A DNA stretch of 64,000 nt from Romanomermis culicivorax (taxonomy: Eukaryota; Nematoda; Enoplea; Mermithida; Mermithidae), in NCBI GenBank assembly GCA_963922205.1, contig CAWUHX010000150.1, positions 744,001 to 808,000 on the forward strand. Direction: 5' to 3'. Positions 45,513 to 57,742 of the stretch are shown piece after piece. Numbering within the stretch: position 1 is the first letter of the stretch; each line of letters opens with the position of its first letter. Under the pieces are notes generated by a model. The model saw only the letters and a list, made by a program, of their open reading frames with translations, was not told where the DNA came from and did not search any database. The position numbers and the translations under genes were made by a program.

Positions 45513-45527
45513 CGGCGCTAGGCGCCG
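45513..45527. repeat. GGCGC palindrome (CGGCGCTAGGCGCCG)
   Basis: Preceded by AAAAATTTT, the mirror arrangement of copies that are followed by AAAATTTT; here the unit is in reverse orientation. Confidence 0.75.
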
Positions 45528-46404
45528 AACAAGTTACTCATACCAATCATTTCATTTTCTCTTCAAAACTCAGAAAATTTGGTTTTAAAAGCCTAAAGTC
45601 GACGCGAATCGGATGGAATCGAAGAAAAGCTTTTGGTGGTTTTCCGATAAAATTAAGCTAATTTATTGATTTTAGGGTGAACAACCAAAAATTTATCTGT
45701 GCAATCAAAATTTTCCCCGAAGTTGCACACTGAAACTGCTGGCCTTTGCAGAAAAAAAGCCCGGTAGTCAAGTTCATACCTTCATGTCAGATTGTCAGCT
45801 GTTCAGAATTTTAAAATTTTATTTTTCATTGTTATCTTTTTATCAAAGTTTCATGTTTGATATACTTGTTATGCCAAAATTAGATTGTTTTATGTCGTCA
45901 AAGAAATATAAGAAATAAAGGTGCCGTTGAATTATCCTCTTGTTTGGCTCATGTAAACTCACTTAAATATTTATTTACAAGCAGGTCTGTAGCTCGAAAC
46001 TTTTTGCAAAACATGTCGTTTTTTTGCGGAATAAGATGCAAGTTAATGAAAAACGTTCAAAAAACACATCAGAAATGATTTTGAGCGATTTTCAAGCGAG
46101 GAAGCTAAAATAATTGATTTTTCTCATAGGGAAAATTTTTTGGGGATTTTTCCCCAAATGAGGCAAAAAATTTTAGCAAAAAAACCCTGATTTGGGCATA
46201 CCTCAAAAGTTTGGCAACTTTGGGACCTCCACCCTAAAATTTGGGGTCAGTTTGTGCCAAAACATGGTTGTGCCAAGTGCCAACTGGCAAAAATTTTCTG
46301 TTGCGCCAAGTGAATGAAATTATCTATTTTTCGCTAAGGAACAAAAAATATTGAGGATTTTTAAGTCTAATTGGGACCGGGTGAAAAACTACTATAGTAA
46401 TAAA

Positions 46405-46419
46405 CGGCGCGAAGCGCCG
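46405..46419. repeat. GGCGC palindrome (CGGCGCGAAGCGCCG)
   Basis: Perfect stem with a GAA-type loop, followed by AAAGATTTCG and then a CTTTCAGGTTCTAAAATAC stretch that also follows the copy at 39640. Confidence 0.8.
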
Positions 46420-47109
46420 AAAGATTTCGAAATTTTGACTTTCAGGTTCTAAAATACATCTTTACAGAAATTCACTACCAGTTGCATCCCCAGCGTACTC
46501 TGCACTGCATGGGCTGTGTTTCTTCCGGTGAACCTTTCCTAAAATTTATACATTTTTCCTCAGTTTTTCTCGAGTCATTTTTGGCCTAAAAATGCTTATA
46601 GTCATGACGCTTTCTAATATTTGTAAGCTCATTTAATCATTATGATATCTCTAGATTACAATAAATTTTTTCGTGGTTTCCGACCGAGTCGTTTTTCCCC
46701 TTAAAAATGTCGACAAAGGCTATATTAATGCTTCCTTGCGCGTGTTTGAACATTATAATATTTCGGGAAACAGTAATTCATCAGAAAATAGAGAAATTGG
46801 ATTTTTTTGAGTTCCAGTCAGGCACTGTTTTCTTTCAACGAACGTTTCTGCACAGTTGTGGAAAAAACTTGGAATTTTTTTGCGATTGCAAAAAATTGTT
46901 TAAAATATTTTTTTCTGCTCAAAATACTTTTTTGACCGGATTTTCGCATTACGCTGCTATTGAAATCAAAAATTCTCGAAAGCTAGGAAAAATCTAAAAT
47001 GTTCTGCAATTTTTCTTAATTGTTGTCATGAACAATGAAATAATAGTTATAAAAAAACAACTCGTAAGTTTCATGCCTTTAAAGCTGTTCTTCCACCAGA
47101 ACAATAAAT
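46420..47109. other. No gene recognised
   Basis: AT-rich repeat-like sequence. The open frame at 46707-46997 has no domain and uses TTTT-rich codons typical of the surrounding repeats. Confidence 0.4.
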
Positions 47110-47117
47110 CTTACCAG

Positions 47118-48969
47118 TAGTGATGGACCGATGGCCAAAAATTTGCCATCGGCCGATGCCGATGCCGATGCATCGGCCAGGGTCACCGATGGCATCGGCC
47201 GATGCATCGGCTGTAACATGTACAAAATGCAACCTGAAGCTGCTACACTGTAATAAATATAAAATTAGTATGAATTATTCACAACGTTCTACCGATATTT
47301 TCAACATTCAATAATTAACAACATTTTATTCATCCAATTTGTCATCAACAACGGCATCTGTTGTACTACCTTCACTTTGATTGCTGAGTTCACTAGAAGC
47401 TTCTTCAACTTCAGCTTGTTTTTCCAGTTTGCACTATTGAATCGAATCCCAGCAATAAACGGGATCTTTTTCCACTTCTAACTTCTTTTGCTTTTTAAAA
47501 TGATCATTCACTAGCTACTGACCCAATTGGAGCTGATAAAAATTTCATGGAAAGCTAAAGAAATTTTTTTCATAATGAAACTTATTTTCAACTGCACACT
47601 ATTTTGATTCACATTAGCTAATTCTGGTTTTGTTGCAGCATTTTACTTCCATTATTCTAGTAATGTATTCCAAAACAATGGCTTTTGCTTGCTCAAATGT
47701 TGACATTGTATATTCTTCGGGCTACAGCTCATCTTCAGATGAACTTGCAATGCCCAAATAGTGCTTAAAATTGGTCAGTTTTGTGTAAATGTTTGAATTA
47801 TTTACATTAGTATTAATTGTGGCTTACTGAGAAAGTTTGGAGAATGAGTTTGAAGATTCATTCAAATTTTTGAACCATATTTTTAGGAAAGCGTTCATTT
47901 TGTTGTTTTTGATCGACAACCATTCTAGCCAAAACTATAGTCGTTTTTTCTTGAAATGCTTCTGAAAAATGAAAGTGAAATGTAAGTAGTATTTTAGATT
48001 TTCACGATTTTTTGATAAACAATATATTATATAGAAATGGAAATTGATGAGCATACTGACCTAACCCTTAACAATTTTTCGAGTGAAAAATTTACAATAA
48101 GGGCTTTATGTAAACGATTTTGACAACGATACTGATTTGTGTCACTTTTCTATTTGGAAGCATTTTATAAAAAACAGACTATAGTTCAGGTTTGTCATCT
48201 GCTTGAGGATCACAGAAAGCCTAAATTATTTAATTTTGATTTGTATGATCAATATGTGTTATATTTCAAATTTCAATCCATCCTTTTTAAATCCATGATC
48301 TAGTAAAGATGCCAAAGCATGAAGTCTATTGTCTTCAATGGGTTTAAAGTGGGCTCGATTATCATTTCTATAAAAATATTGATTTATTTTCCCCAACAAC
48401 TCCTCCTTTAATGAAGCCAATCCAGGAAAGTTGAAACTGTGGATTGAGTGGCGTAAAATTCTTGATCATTCGATTCTTCAATTTATGTTTTTCAAAAAAA
48501 TTTAGGCACAAAATCTAGCTTACTTTTCTTCAGCTATTTCCTCCGAAATACATGCGTTTTTTAGATTCATAGATTTTTACAGTTTCTGCAAAAGATTTTA
48601 ACAAATTAACAAGCTGCAAAATTATAATTATCTAAGGTGTGGATACATTATACATGCATTAAAGTATATTCTTACCGCCGCAGCTAAAATATTCCATTCA
48701 TAGCTTGTCAAAGTCTTGTTATCTAGTTCATCAATGTCAACACTGGGCAAATATGCTAGACATTAAAACAACCATTTTCACAAAAAAATTATGCATTTAC
48801 TAAAGTAAGTGTAAAATATGTATGTGAACAATCTGTTTTTTAAGCATATGCACCTGCATTCATTGTGACAAAAAGTTGCCAAACAATCGGCCATCGGCCG
48901 ACTATTTGGCAAAACATCGGCCGATGGCAGAAAAACGCAACAATCGGCCGATGCATCGGTCCATCACTA
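47118..48969 (-). mobile_element. hAT element copy 2, 1,852 bp, TSD CTTACCAG
   Basis: Ends TAGTGATGGACCGATGG..CATCGGTCCATCACTA, with 8-bp duplications CTTACCAG (47110-47117 and 48970-48977). It is the reverse-complement orientation of copy 1 (33784-35604), with the same internal landmarks including the nested MITE at 47935-48184. The left end has a longer GCCGATGCCGATGCCGATGC run. Transposase remnants are on the minus strand and disrupted. Confidence 0.88.
47935..48184. mobile_element. MITE copy nested in hAT copy 2
   Basis: CTATAGTCGTTTTTTCTTGA at the left and AGCATTTTATAAAAAACAGA, then CTATAG, at the right; nearly identical to the reverse complement of 34556-34805. Confidence 0.8.
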
Positions 48970-49154
48970 CTTACCAGACAGAAATAATTTCAGTTGTCGA
49001 AATATTTGAGGCCAGACTTCCGATAATTCCTCTGCATCAACAATGTGGAACAATATTGTGAAAAAATTTTCATCTAATTACATTCAAGTGAGTTACATTT
49101 CTCTTTATATTTAGGTGCGCTTTAATCGCCTTTGTTCTCGATTATACTCGAAAC

Positions 49155-52100
49155 ATGGAATTATTAGCTTTGTGTTTTTGTCTTTTACTCACCTGTACCG
49201 CTGACAAAAAAGGTCAGCCTGAGACGACTGAACACGGTGGCGGTCATCACGAATCGTTCAATCAAAAGCACTACAAAGATGGTCAACACGATGCTCATAA
49301 AGATCACGAAGCAGTTTTAGGTAAACGGCTTTAATTTCGAATTGTCACTCCTCATCTTGTTAACTGATTCTCTACGTGCATTAACTCTCAAAATTTGCAG
49401 AACTTCACTGTTAGATAATGAGAAGAGGTCAGACCACTCCTAAACCTTTACATCTGCCTAGTATAGGCCCAAAAATAATCGAAAATCGTTGACAATTTAG
49501 AATCTTTTTACTTTGTTTCGAGTTTAAACCGAAGCTATTTTTCTTTTTCCCCTATCAAAGGATCGAAAAAATTGGCGGAAGAATACGACCAAATGTCGCC
49601 CGACGAGTCGAAATTACGTTTACGAAAATTGGCCCTAAAAATGGATAGAAACGGCGACGGTTCGGTCGACGAAAGCGAATTATACTCGTGGATACACGAG
49701 CATATGAAAAAACTTGACGCCGAAGAAGTTGAAGAACGTTTCGACGAAGCCGACAGTGATAAGGACGGTTTCGTTACTTGGGCTGAATATCGTAAGGAGT
49801 CGTTCGGTGATGGACAATTAGATGAAGAGGATCAGGTTAGTGTTGGAAATTTTTAGCGCTTTAGATGTGACTCATACCTGTAAGAGATCCGATCACTTGG
49901 ATTACGATAAAAGCCACTTTCTAATTGAGGGAACCAACTTTCCAAAGTTTTGGTTGAGGGGTCAGCAAGTGTTCAAACAATGCATTTTTCGTCAAAAGAA
50001 TGCCCCAAACACTAGAGATGGGACGAATCCAGTTTTATGTAGTTTCCGAATCCAGGAAATTAGTAAGTACCGAATCCGAATCTGACATTTAGGATTCGGG
50101 CGAATATGAATCCTACATTGATATCTATGCTTAGCTAAAATGAAGAATCATAGACTGTATATGAATCATTCTCTCTGAAAAATTTTCTGATCCCGATAGT
50201 TTAGAACGCTGGATGATGAATCTTTTCAGGACGATTTCGTGATTTAAAATTTGATTTTTCCGGCCTAATGATGTTCGTGCTTGAACAATTTGCAGATGTT
50301 TTGAACATGCTAACCAGCTAAAAAATCAGCTTGAAGTCAGCGATGTTTCATAAATTTAGGCGAAACAACAAAATTCGTAAATAATTTTCGTAAACGCGGA
50401 GCGCAGGGTTTTTTTGGTTTTTTTCGACAGGCCAATTGACTTCAAGGGTCAAAATTTTACAGGAAAATCCGAATTTCAACAAGCCAAAACTGAAAAGTTT
50501 GTAAACGAATGTGGGCATACAAAAATGCTTTGTTCAACAAATTTGTTCGAAAACCCTCTTCAAAATCAAAGTTGAAGGCTACACAACAGATCAATCATGT
50601 TGGATACATTCTCAATCAGACAGAATAATAAGACTCGCATATTAGATCAGTCAGTATTGAAATCAATCATCAGGGTTATTTTTTGCAAAAGCCAGGTTGC
50701 CATGTCAACCTGAGCAAAAAATTTGGCTGCACAGATACACTTTTATTTGCTCGCTCTTAAATTTATAAATTTGCTTAGTTTCATCAGAAAAAGGATTAAA
50801 AGATATACTTCCCTTGTATTTCCTTTACTTTGCGTTGGTTGTAGAATTTTAAAACTGGATTTCCGGAGTTTTGGAGAAAAAATCAAACGGCTGGCTAAAC
50901 TAACTTGTTCCGCGCCTAGTGCGAAAATTTTGATTTCAAGGCCTTTAAAACGTCGAAAAATACATTTTTTCAGCACATCCTTCTGCAATTACTGATGACC
51001 GATCATTATGTTTTCACCATATGATTGGTGGTAGAGGTCAAACATTTCACCTCTATTGTGGATCTTATATATCTGGAGCCAGTAATTTACCAATCACTAT
51101 TATTTTTTTAAAGCAATTGTTTTCAAACTTATAAACCATAAAAAGCGGGATAGGTATTTTACTTTGCAATTGAATATCTCCGGCACTTAACGCCGCAAGA
51201 AAATTTTTGATTCTGATATTCTATAGCATTGGAATATGAATATTTTTAATATCTTTTTCCCGCACAAAAAGTCTAATTTTTCAGTGAATTCAACGTGTTT
51301 TAAGTCGGACAAACTAAAATTCAAAAATTAGGCAAGCAACAAAGAATTTGGGTGGCTTCTACAGGCAGAAGAACCTCTGCCATTATCCCACACTGATGAT
51401 GTCTTAATCATTTTCTAAATGCAATAAGTTATGGTCATGAAAGTCGAAAATTCTTAAGGACCACGAGACAATTTTGTGAAAATTATCTTGAAAAATCTAC
51501 AATTTGTTTTTCTTAAAATGTTTCCAAATACAGAATCCAGAAAGCAAGTACTATTTTGTATTTTCAGCATTTCATTTCATTTAACATTCATTCATAACAA
51601 CACATGCTGATGTTAAAAAGCTATAAGCATAAGCTAGGCCGACATTTTCCAACCGCACAACAGAAATGATACCAAGAATCATAAATGATTTGAAATCTGA
51701 CGCGAAGCGTCGGAAAATTTTCAGTGTCTTGTTTCAAAAAACATAAAAATGCATCTCCGGACAGAAGACTCACCTAATCAGAAGGGTGGTTAGGCTCTAA
51801 TTTTTACAAGCCAATTTGGCTTGTGCCCCTAAATTTTTAGGAGCCAATCAGAATTTTTAGGAGCCATGGCTCCTAATTGGCCTAAAAAACCCTGGCGAAG
51901 CGTCAAAATTTTTTTGCAGTTTTGATACTAGAACGCTGGAAAATAAATATTTTCGACTTTCTTTTCCTTGAAAAGTGCTGTAATTTTTTATTCAATTCAA
52001 TCATTTTTCATAGTCGCACAAAATGCGAAATATCATATTGAAAGAATGCCAATTAAATTTGTAAAATCGGAAAAGCAACCAAAAATTTAGATTATTCGAC

Positions 52101-54773
52101 AGCACTATCTGTCACTTTTCCGTACTGATGGGGTTCCAATCATTCGCCATAAATGAAAAAAAAATTACGTTTACAAAGTGCAAAAATTTGTGAAGACTGC
52201 AGAAAAATTTTGTGAATAAATTGAAAAAATCTTCATTTTCTCAGATATACTAACGCGCAATATGAAAGACAAACTGATTAAACCATGAGGTGAGACATTC
52301 TGGGTGGTAACAAGTATTGAATACTAACTAGTAAGTCGAATAGACATGCTTATGGTCGCCCTCGAGCTGGATTATAACAAGCAATGATGAAAATAATCAT
52401 TACCGGCGCGAAGCGCCGGAAAATATTTAGGTTTCGACCTTCTAAAATGCACTAGAACGCACCTATCCGACATATTTCTCATACACTTGACATTTTTCAA
52501 TGGGTTCGGATTCGGTCTAAAATTTTGGGCAAGACTACCGAATCCGAATCTGGAAAATCAGTGAAGTCGAATCCGAATCCAGAAATAAAGACTGAATCCA
52601 GCCGAATCCGGGATTCGTCCCATCCCTACCAAACACACCCGTGATTAAAGAATTTTTGCTTCAAAACTGATACTGACGATTTTTTCGCGAATCACCGAAA
52701 AGTTCTCGCTTTATCGACCTATGTTAGCTCCAAATAATTCATTTCCTATCAAAGAATCTGTATTTTTCCTCGATTTCCAGGCGGCTTGGGGTAGCTGTCG
52801 ACAATTGAACGTCGGGAGGAGGGAGCCGTCTATACGATTGAAAATTTTGGGGGCCCTTCCTCCCGCCAATCTTCCCATCTGCCTGTATAATTTGACTATT
52901 GAATTCTAGTTTCTTCGTCCGAAATGCCGTATTTTCAATTCCAATTTCTTTTCCTCATTTTTACCTAAATTTAATATCTTGCTTTTTCTACAGAAACTAT
53001 TGGACGAAGACGCCGAATATTTCAAATCAGCTGATTTGGATCAAGATGAAAAATTGTCGAAAGTCGAATACGCAGCTTTTCAAAATCCCGAACATCATCA
53101 ACATATGCACGATTCAGTTATCAGGAGTACGTTGAACGAAAGGGATGCAAACAAAGACGGTTTCATCGATATAAACGAATTTTTGGGTGATTATGGTGAG
53201 TTACTATTCTTCTCCAAATATTTTGAAATTAAAGACAAGATGTTCGATGACTCCTGTTTGCTAGAAGATGAGAACTTTTGATAGAAGATGAAACTTTTGA
53301 TAAAATTATAGGGAAATTAAGATGAATATTGAAATCCTTCATGTTTATTGCCCTAAGATTTTGACATTTTAGCTTTGAACAGTTGTGTCGAGCAAAAACT
53401 GTTGGAAAATTTTGCAACGGCTTTCGATATTTTTGCATTGTTCAAATGTACCGCAATAGCTTAAAGATGCGATAATTTAAAAAAGTTGATTTTTGAATGA
53501 TTAAGTTGCATTTCGTGATTTTCAAATTCGAATGTGATATCATTATGGGAATCCAAAAATCAAGTTAACATATGATAAAGTTATAGGATTTACTGACCCA
53601 ATTTTTTGAAAGTATTCTAAAATTCTCGACTAAAACAACTATCGGAATTCGTGAACTTCTTCAAATAAATACAAAATTTTCAATAATAGCAAATCTAGTG
53701 ACTTCGATTTGAATTTGGATGATTATTATCGTTTTTTTCTAGAGTGAGAACTTAGTAGTTGAGTTTCTCGAAAACTGTTTATCGTCAAACTCAGTTTAAT
53801 GACGGTCCTAAAGATTTACACTTTCCCGAACACGGTTATATAGTTCCCAATTTTTTAGAATTTGATCGATTAAGTTTAAGAGTATGAGCAGTTTGTAGGT
53901 TTTTTAACGTTCCACTGAATAGCCGATTCCTTGACATTTTTTGTTTGGAACATGATGCTGCTGTGAAAAAGGAGTGGGATAGGGCGAAATATTTTCTTGC
54001 CCAATATACATTTTTCGCTAGAAAAGTGATCAGAAAAGGTAGGTAGTTCTCAAACTGAGTTTAACGCTTTAAGCTCAGTTAAACTCTGTCGTAATACTGT
54101 TTTTACTCCGGTCAACTGTCAACCTGAGTTTAATAAAACTCGGAGAAATTATTTTTCGCTGGAAAGAGTCCTTATGAGTAGTGCTTCACACTTTCAAAAT
54201 TCTAGGACCCGGGTATTACGAGTACCCGGTATTACGGGTACCCAGTGTGAAGCACTACTTATGAGTACCATATGATTGGCAAATTCTGTGGAGGGGATCA
54301 CCCAATGGCTAGCCTAGCCAATGGCCAATTATTTCTGGAAGGTTCCAATGGCACTTATATCTGATTACATTTATGGTTTTAACTCGGTTTGAGGACTAAA
54401 CAAAATCCAATAAAGTTCGAGAAACTCACCGAGTATCTTACTGAGTATTTTGAGTCTTATTGATCCTGATTTTTGCTAATTATTTCCAGCCGACAAAAAA
54501 GATTCCGAATGGTACACGGCCGAAAAATCTCGCTTCGTGGAACAATACGATTCCAATCGAGACGGTAAATTGAATAAAGATGAAATGAAGAAATGGCTCA
54601 TACCCGACATGTCGGACGCCGCTCGCGAGGAAACGCGGCATTTGTTCGACGAAGCGGACAAAAATCGTGACGGTCAATTGACAATCGATGAAATCGTCGA
54701 CGCTTATTCCATTTTTGTCGGTAGTGAAGCTACGAATTACGGCGAACATTTAACTAGGCACGTAGAACTTTGA
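49155..54773 (+). CDS. CREC-family EF-hand protein (calumenin/reticulocalbin type)
   Basis: Four exons join in phase, 49155-49320, 49561-49835, 52994-53195 and 54490-54773 (TGA), giving 308 residues. A signal peptide (MELLALCFCLLLTCTAD) is followed by a His-rich linker (HGGGHHESFNQKHYKDGQHD). Then come six EF-hand loops: DRNGDGSVDESE, DSDKDGFVTWAE, DLDQDEKLSKVE, DANKDGFIDINE, DSNRDGKLNKDE and DKNRDGQLTIDE. Six EF-hands with a signal peptide and acidic low-affinity loops define CREC proteins, Ca2+-binding residents of the ER and secretory pathway. The C-terminus is RHVEL, ending HVEL rather than the usual HDEF/HDEL retrieval signal. The third loop has Glu at position 6 (DLDQDEKL) where Gly is usual. 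Introns 2 and 3 are loaded with hAT-type elements. Calumenin versus reticulocalbin cannot be decided. Confidence 0.92.
49874..49930. repeat. Left end of a CATACCTGTAA miniature element
   Basis: CATACCTGTAAGAGATCCGA near the start of CREC intron 2, just past the exon donor at 49836. No right end found. Confidence 0.45.
50013..52628. mobile_element. hAT-type element, 2,616 bp, TSD CCAAACAC
   Basis: Ends TAGAGATGGGACGAATCC..GGATTCGTCCCATCCCTA, with the perfect 8-bp duplication CCAAACAC (50005-50012 and 52629-52636). Subterminal regions are packed with CCGAATCCGAATC hexamer-type repeats. The interior has no clear transposase and is filled with the dispersed repeat shared with 26.7-28.1 kb, including GGCGC-palindrome copies near 51186, 51702 and 52403. 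It fills most of CREC intron 2. Confidence 0.85.
52403..52419. repeat. GGCGC palindrome (CCGGCGCGAAGCGCCGG)
   Basis: A 7-base stem around GAA, followed by AAAATATTTAGG. One of the two longest copies in the window. Confidence 0.8.
53761..54427. mobile_element. Inverted-repeat element, GAGTTTCTCGAA ends
   Basis: The left end GAGTTTCTCGAAAACTG..CAAACTCAGTTTAA is mirrored by ..AACTCGGTTTGAGG..TTCGAGAAACTC. CTCAGTTAAACTC motifs recur inside. Target duplication not evident. It lies in CREC intron 3 and contains the 79-bp MITE at 54179-54257. Confidence 0.6.
54179..54257. mobile_element. 79-bp hAT-type MITE, TSD CTTATGAG
   Basis: TAGTGCTTCACAC..GTGTGAAGCACTA (perfect 13-bp inverted ends), flanked by CTTATGAG at 54171-54178 and 54258-54265. 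The interior is a GGGTATTACGAGTACCCGG, TATTACGGGTACCC repeat, so almost the whole element folds back. Confidence 0.88.
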
Positions 54774-54892
54774 GGTGGGACGGATTTTTAATCGTGCAAT
54801 ATGGTCATTGGTTTCCATCGTGAGGTCATGTGTGGAGCATTTTATTTTAATTTATTAAGTGTGACATTCCACAGCCTTAAACATTTTTTTTG

Positions 54893-54898
54893 AATAAA
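54893..54898 (+). terminator. AATAAA polyadenylation signal of the CREC gene
   Basis: AATAAA lies 120 bases past the TGA, a normal 3' UTR length. Confidence 0.6.
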
Positions 54899-55189
54899 TC
54901 GCTGTTATCCAGATATGAAGTTGAATCTAGATTTCGAAAATCAAAAAAGAATTATATCCGAGCTGTTACCGTCAGATTTTCGTAAATTGCATCAGAGAAT
55001 AGTTTCATGGCTTTTCTTGGAAAAATAGCAATACGTACCAAGGGCTTGGTATGCTGAAAAATTTATAAGTTTTTCTTTCGAAAGTAGTAATAAAAGTTTT
55101 ACGTTCGGGGATTGATTGCAATAACGATTTCAATTCGTTGATTTTTCGGCCATAAAATTATTTAATTTGTTGAATAGATTTTTAATCGA

Positions 55190-55468
55190 CTAGTCATATT
55201 TCTGAAAATTTATGCTTTCGTTATTGATCAAAACTGTTTTTATATCGTGTTTTATTTTAATTTCATTTCGTTCGTAATATTTTTCGATTATAAAAATGGT
55301 TATCGATTTTAGCAAATATTCGTTCTTGGGGGTTTCTCGTCCGTCATAATAAATATTTTTTGGTATGGCGCTCTTTTTGTGAGAAATAGAAACCTGTTTA
55401 AATATACGTTTATTTGGTAACAGTTGAATAAATATGAAGGTGGCGAGCAGGACACCGTCAGTGCTCAT
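55190..55468 (-). CDS. Putative small secreted protein, 92 aa
   Basis: The open frame starts MSTDGVLLATFIFIQLLPNK, a plausible signal peptide, then continues with mixed charged residues (RETPKNEYLLKS, KYYERNEIKIKHDIK) and stops with TAG. It is convergent with the CREC gene. No family recognised. The segment KHDIKTVLINNES faintly recalls the M16 N-terminal KSGMKILFIDQK stretch, but this is too weak for an assignment. It may be one exon of a larger gene or a chance frame. Confidence 0.25.
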   Translation of the reverse strand: MSTDGVLLATFIFIQLLPNKRIFKQVSISHKKSAIPKNIYYDGRETPKNEYLLKSITIFIIEKYYERNEIKIKHDIKTVLINNESINFQKYD

Positions 55469-55530
55469 TATGCGCAGAAAATGCTAATACAATTGGTGAG
55501 CGAAAGAAAATATAGATTTGACAAAATGTA

Positions 55531-55752
55531 CTATTATCTGTTTTTTTTGTAAAATGCTTGTAAACGGGGTAATAAAAATAAATACAGCCCTCAAACTTGT
55601 TTACACAAAGCTTTTACTATAGGATCTTTCACTCAAAAAGTTCTGAGGGTCATTTTGTCAAAAATTTGATGTCAAAATAATGTCAAAAATTTGAAATATT
55701 ACTTTCTTTCCACTCTTTAATTTACAAGCATTTCGAGAAAAACAGACTATAG
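55531..55752. mobile_element. MITE copy, CTATAG-type
   Basis: CTATTATCTGTTTTTTTTGT, then AAAATGC at the left; AAGCATTTCGAGAAAAACAG, then ACTATAG, at the right. It lies just upstream of the small minus-strand ORF. Confidence 0.75.
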
Positions 55753-56109
55753 AAGCTGATTCCTGGAACCAAGTGGCGTGTGTAAACTCGGAATGTTTTT
55801 TGAGTTGAGGCAACTTAATCGTATTTTAATACTAGAGATACCAGATAATAATGTCAACGATGATGATCCTACATAACCGTGCATTTGGCGCAGAGTTTTT
55901 TAGTACGAGTCCCATTAGCATTCTTGCTAATGAAAAAATATTTCATTAGCTCAGTTAGCACTGCTGACAAAGATTACTTTATTGGTGCCAAACTAATGCG
56001 TGAGTTTGTTTGTGAATTCAGATAACATGCTTTCATTGTATTAACTCATGAAATCATACTTGATATTGGTACCACTTTAAAAAGGAACAAGGCTCTCATC
56101 TGATTCTAA

Positions 56110-56450
56110 TCAAATCAACTTATTCTTCGGGTCAGTAATTCCCAAAATTTTGGGGGGAGGAGTCTCTGAAGGAAACAAAATTAGTAATTCCCAAAACGTA
56201 GTAATTTTTGTCTAAAAAATGATTTTAAAAAAGTATTTATGGCGCGAAGCGCCGAGAAAATCGATGTTTTTGACCATTTTTTGTTCAAAAATTGACTTTT
56301 TTCATCAAAAAATTGACATTTTTCAGTATTTTTCCGACCCAAAGTAGGGGGTTCCCTAGGGCCACCATATGGCTAGCCATAGGATTGGAAAATCCTGGGC
56401 GGGATTCCCATAGCACTTCGCCCCCCCCCCCCAATTACATGTATGTTCTT
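56110..56450. repeat. Dispersed repeat with CATATGGCTAGCCAT, inverted copy
   Basis: Contains CCCAAAATTTTGGGGGGAGG, a GGCGCGAAGCGCC palindrome (56241-56253), ACCATATGGCTAGCCATAGG, a C10 run and AATTACATGTATG. Related copies lie at 59837-60490 and around 61230-63245, in the other orientation. Confidence 0.65.
56241..56253. repeat. GGCGC palindrome (GGCGCGAAGCGCC)
   Basis: Followed by GAGAAAATCGATG. It sits inside the CATATGGCTAGCCAT repeat, as does the copy at 59837. Confidence 0.75.
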
Positions 56451-57742
56451 ACATTATGCACTTGATTAGTTAACCGAGAAGTAAATATTCGGTATAGTTA
56501 GTTTGACAGCAATACTTTTAGGAATCGCTAAATTCGGGTCCTGTTTGGATAAGAGTTTGCATGTTTTCATTCTATCTGGAACTGCACTTCAACTTCAATA
56601 CAGGTCTCTTTTTTCAACACGGTGCTAATAAAGTTGGGCCTGTGCTAATGAAAATTTTAGTCGTGCTAAGAAAGAGAAATAAAAATTAAGGAAAGTTAGT
56701 AGCCGTGCTTATGCGGCTCGTGCTAAAAAAGAAACTATGATACCGGTTCTCAACTGATTTTTTCAGAAAACGTACAACTATGTTTGCTACTCACTATTAG
56801 TGATTTGCCTAAACTTCGGGCCAACATAAAACGCCTACTTGCCAAAACGCCCACCAGAAAAATGGTGCTTTCAACATCCTTTTTATTTCTTAGGCGTTTT
56901 GGGCGGTTTGGGCATTTTAACACAAAATGTTTTTCAAGGCGTTTTGGGCGGTTTGGCGTTTTACAAAAAGGTTTTTTCGGCGTTTCGGGTGTCTTAACAG
57001 AGTAGATCTTTTTCGACGTTTGGGGCATTTTGGACGTTGTACAGAAAAGGATACTTTCCGACGTTTTAACAGAAAAGCTGATTTTCGGCGTTTGGCATTT
57101 TGGGCCTTTACACAAAAGACAAACTTTTTAGCGTCTTGCATCGCTTTCATAGCATTTTTTTATTTCTTTGGAGTTTTACGCGTTTTGCAGAAAAGTAAAA
57201 TTTTTCTTTCGCCTTACAAGTATGTCTATGTATGTGTGGAAAAGTGTGAAAACAACAGCTGACCAATTAGCATATTTTCTTGTTCGTCTGTCTCCATATA
57301 AAAATTAAAAATACAGAAAAACAGAAAAAGAGGAAGAAGATGAGATGAATAAGCAAATTAGCCTACCAATTGTGGAATAAAGTAGGTTGGAACCTACAAC
57401 CGACCAAGCAGCATGAGAAAAAAACGTGGGAAATGAAAGGCAGTTAAAAACCCACCAATCATCACCATGCAAACAACCAATACTGGAATTAATGAACAGA
57501 AACATGAAGCAAATATTGTGCAAGATTGGAGAAAATTAACAGAGTCAAAAATAAGCAAATAAAAGCAAATAGAAAAGATAAAGCAAAACAAAATTAGAAA
57601 AAGAAAAGAACAGAGAATGGGAAAAGAAAGAATATAAGGAAACAAAGATTTCCTTTCTTTAGACACTTAAAAAACGCAAGCCACATTTTTTCTTGTAAAT
57701 ACACTATTTATACAATCTTTCACACTTTCCACACTTTTAGGA

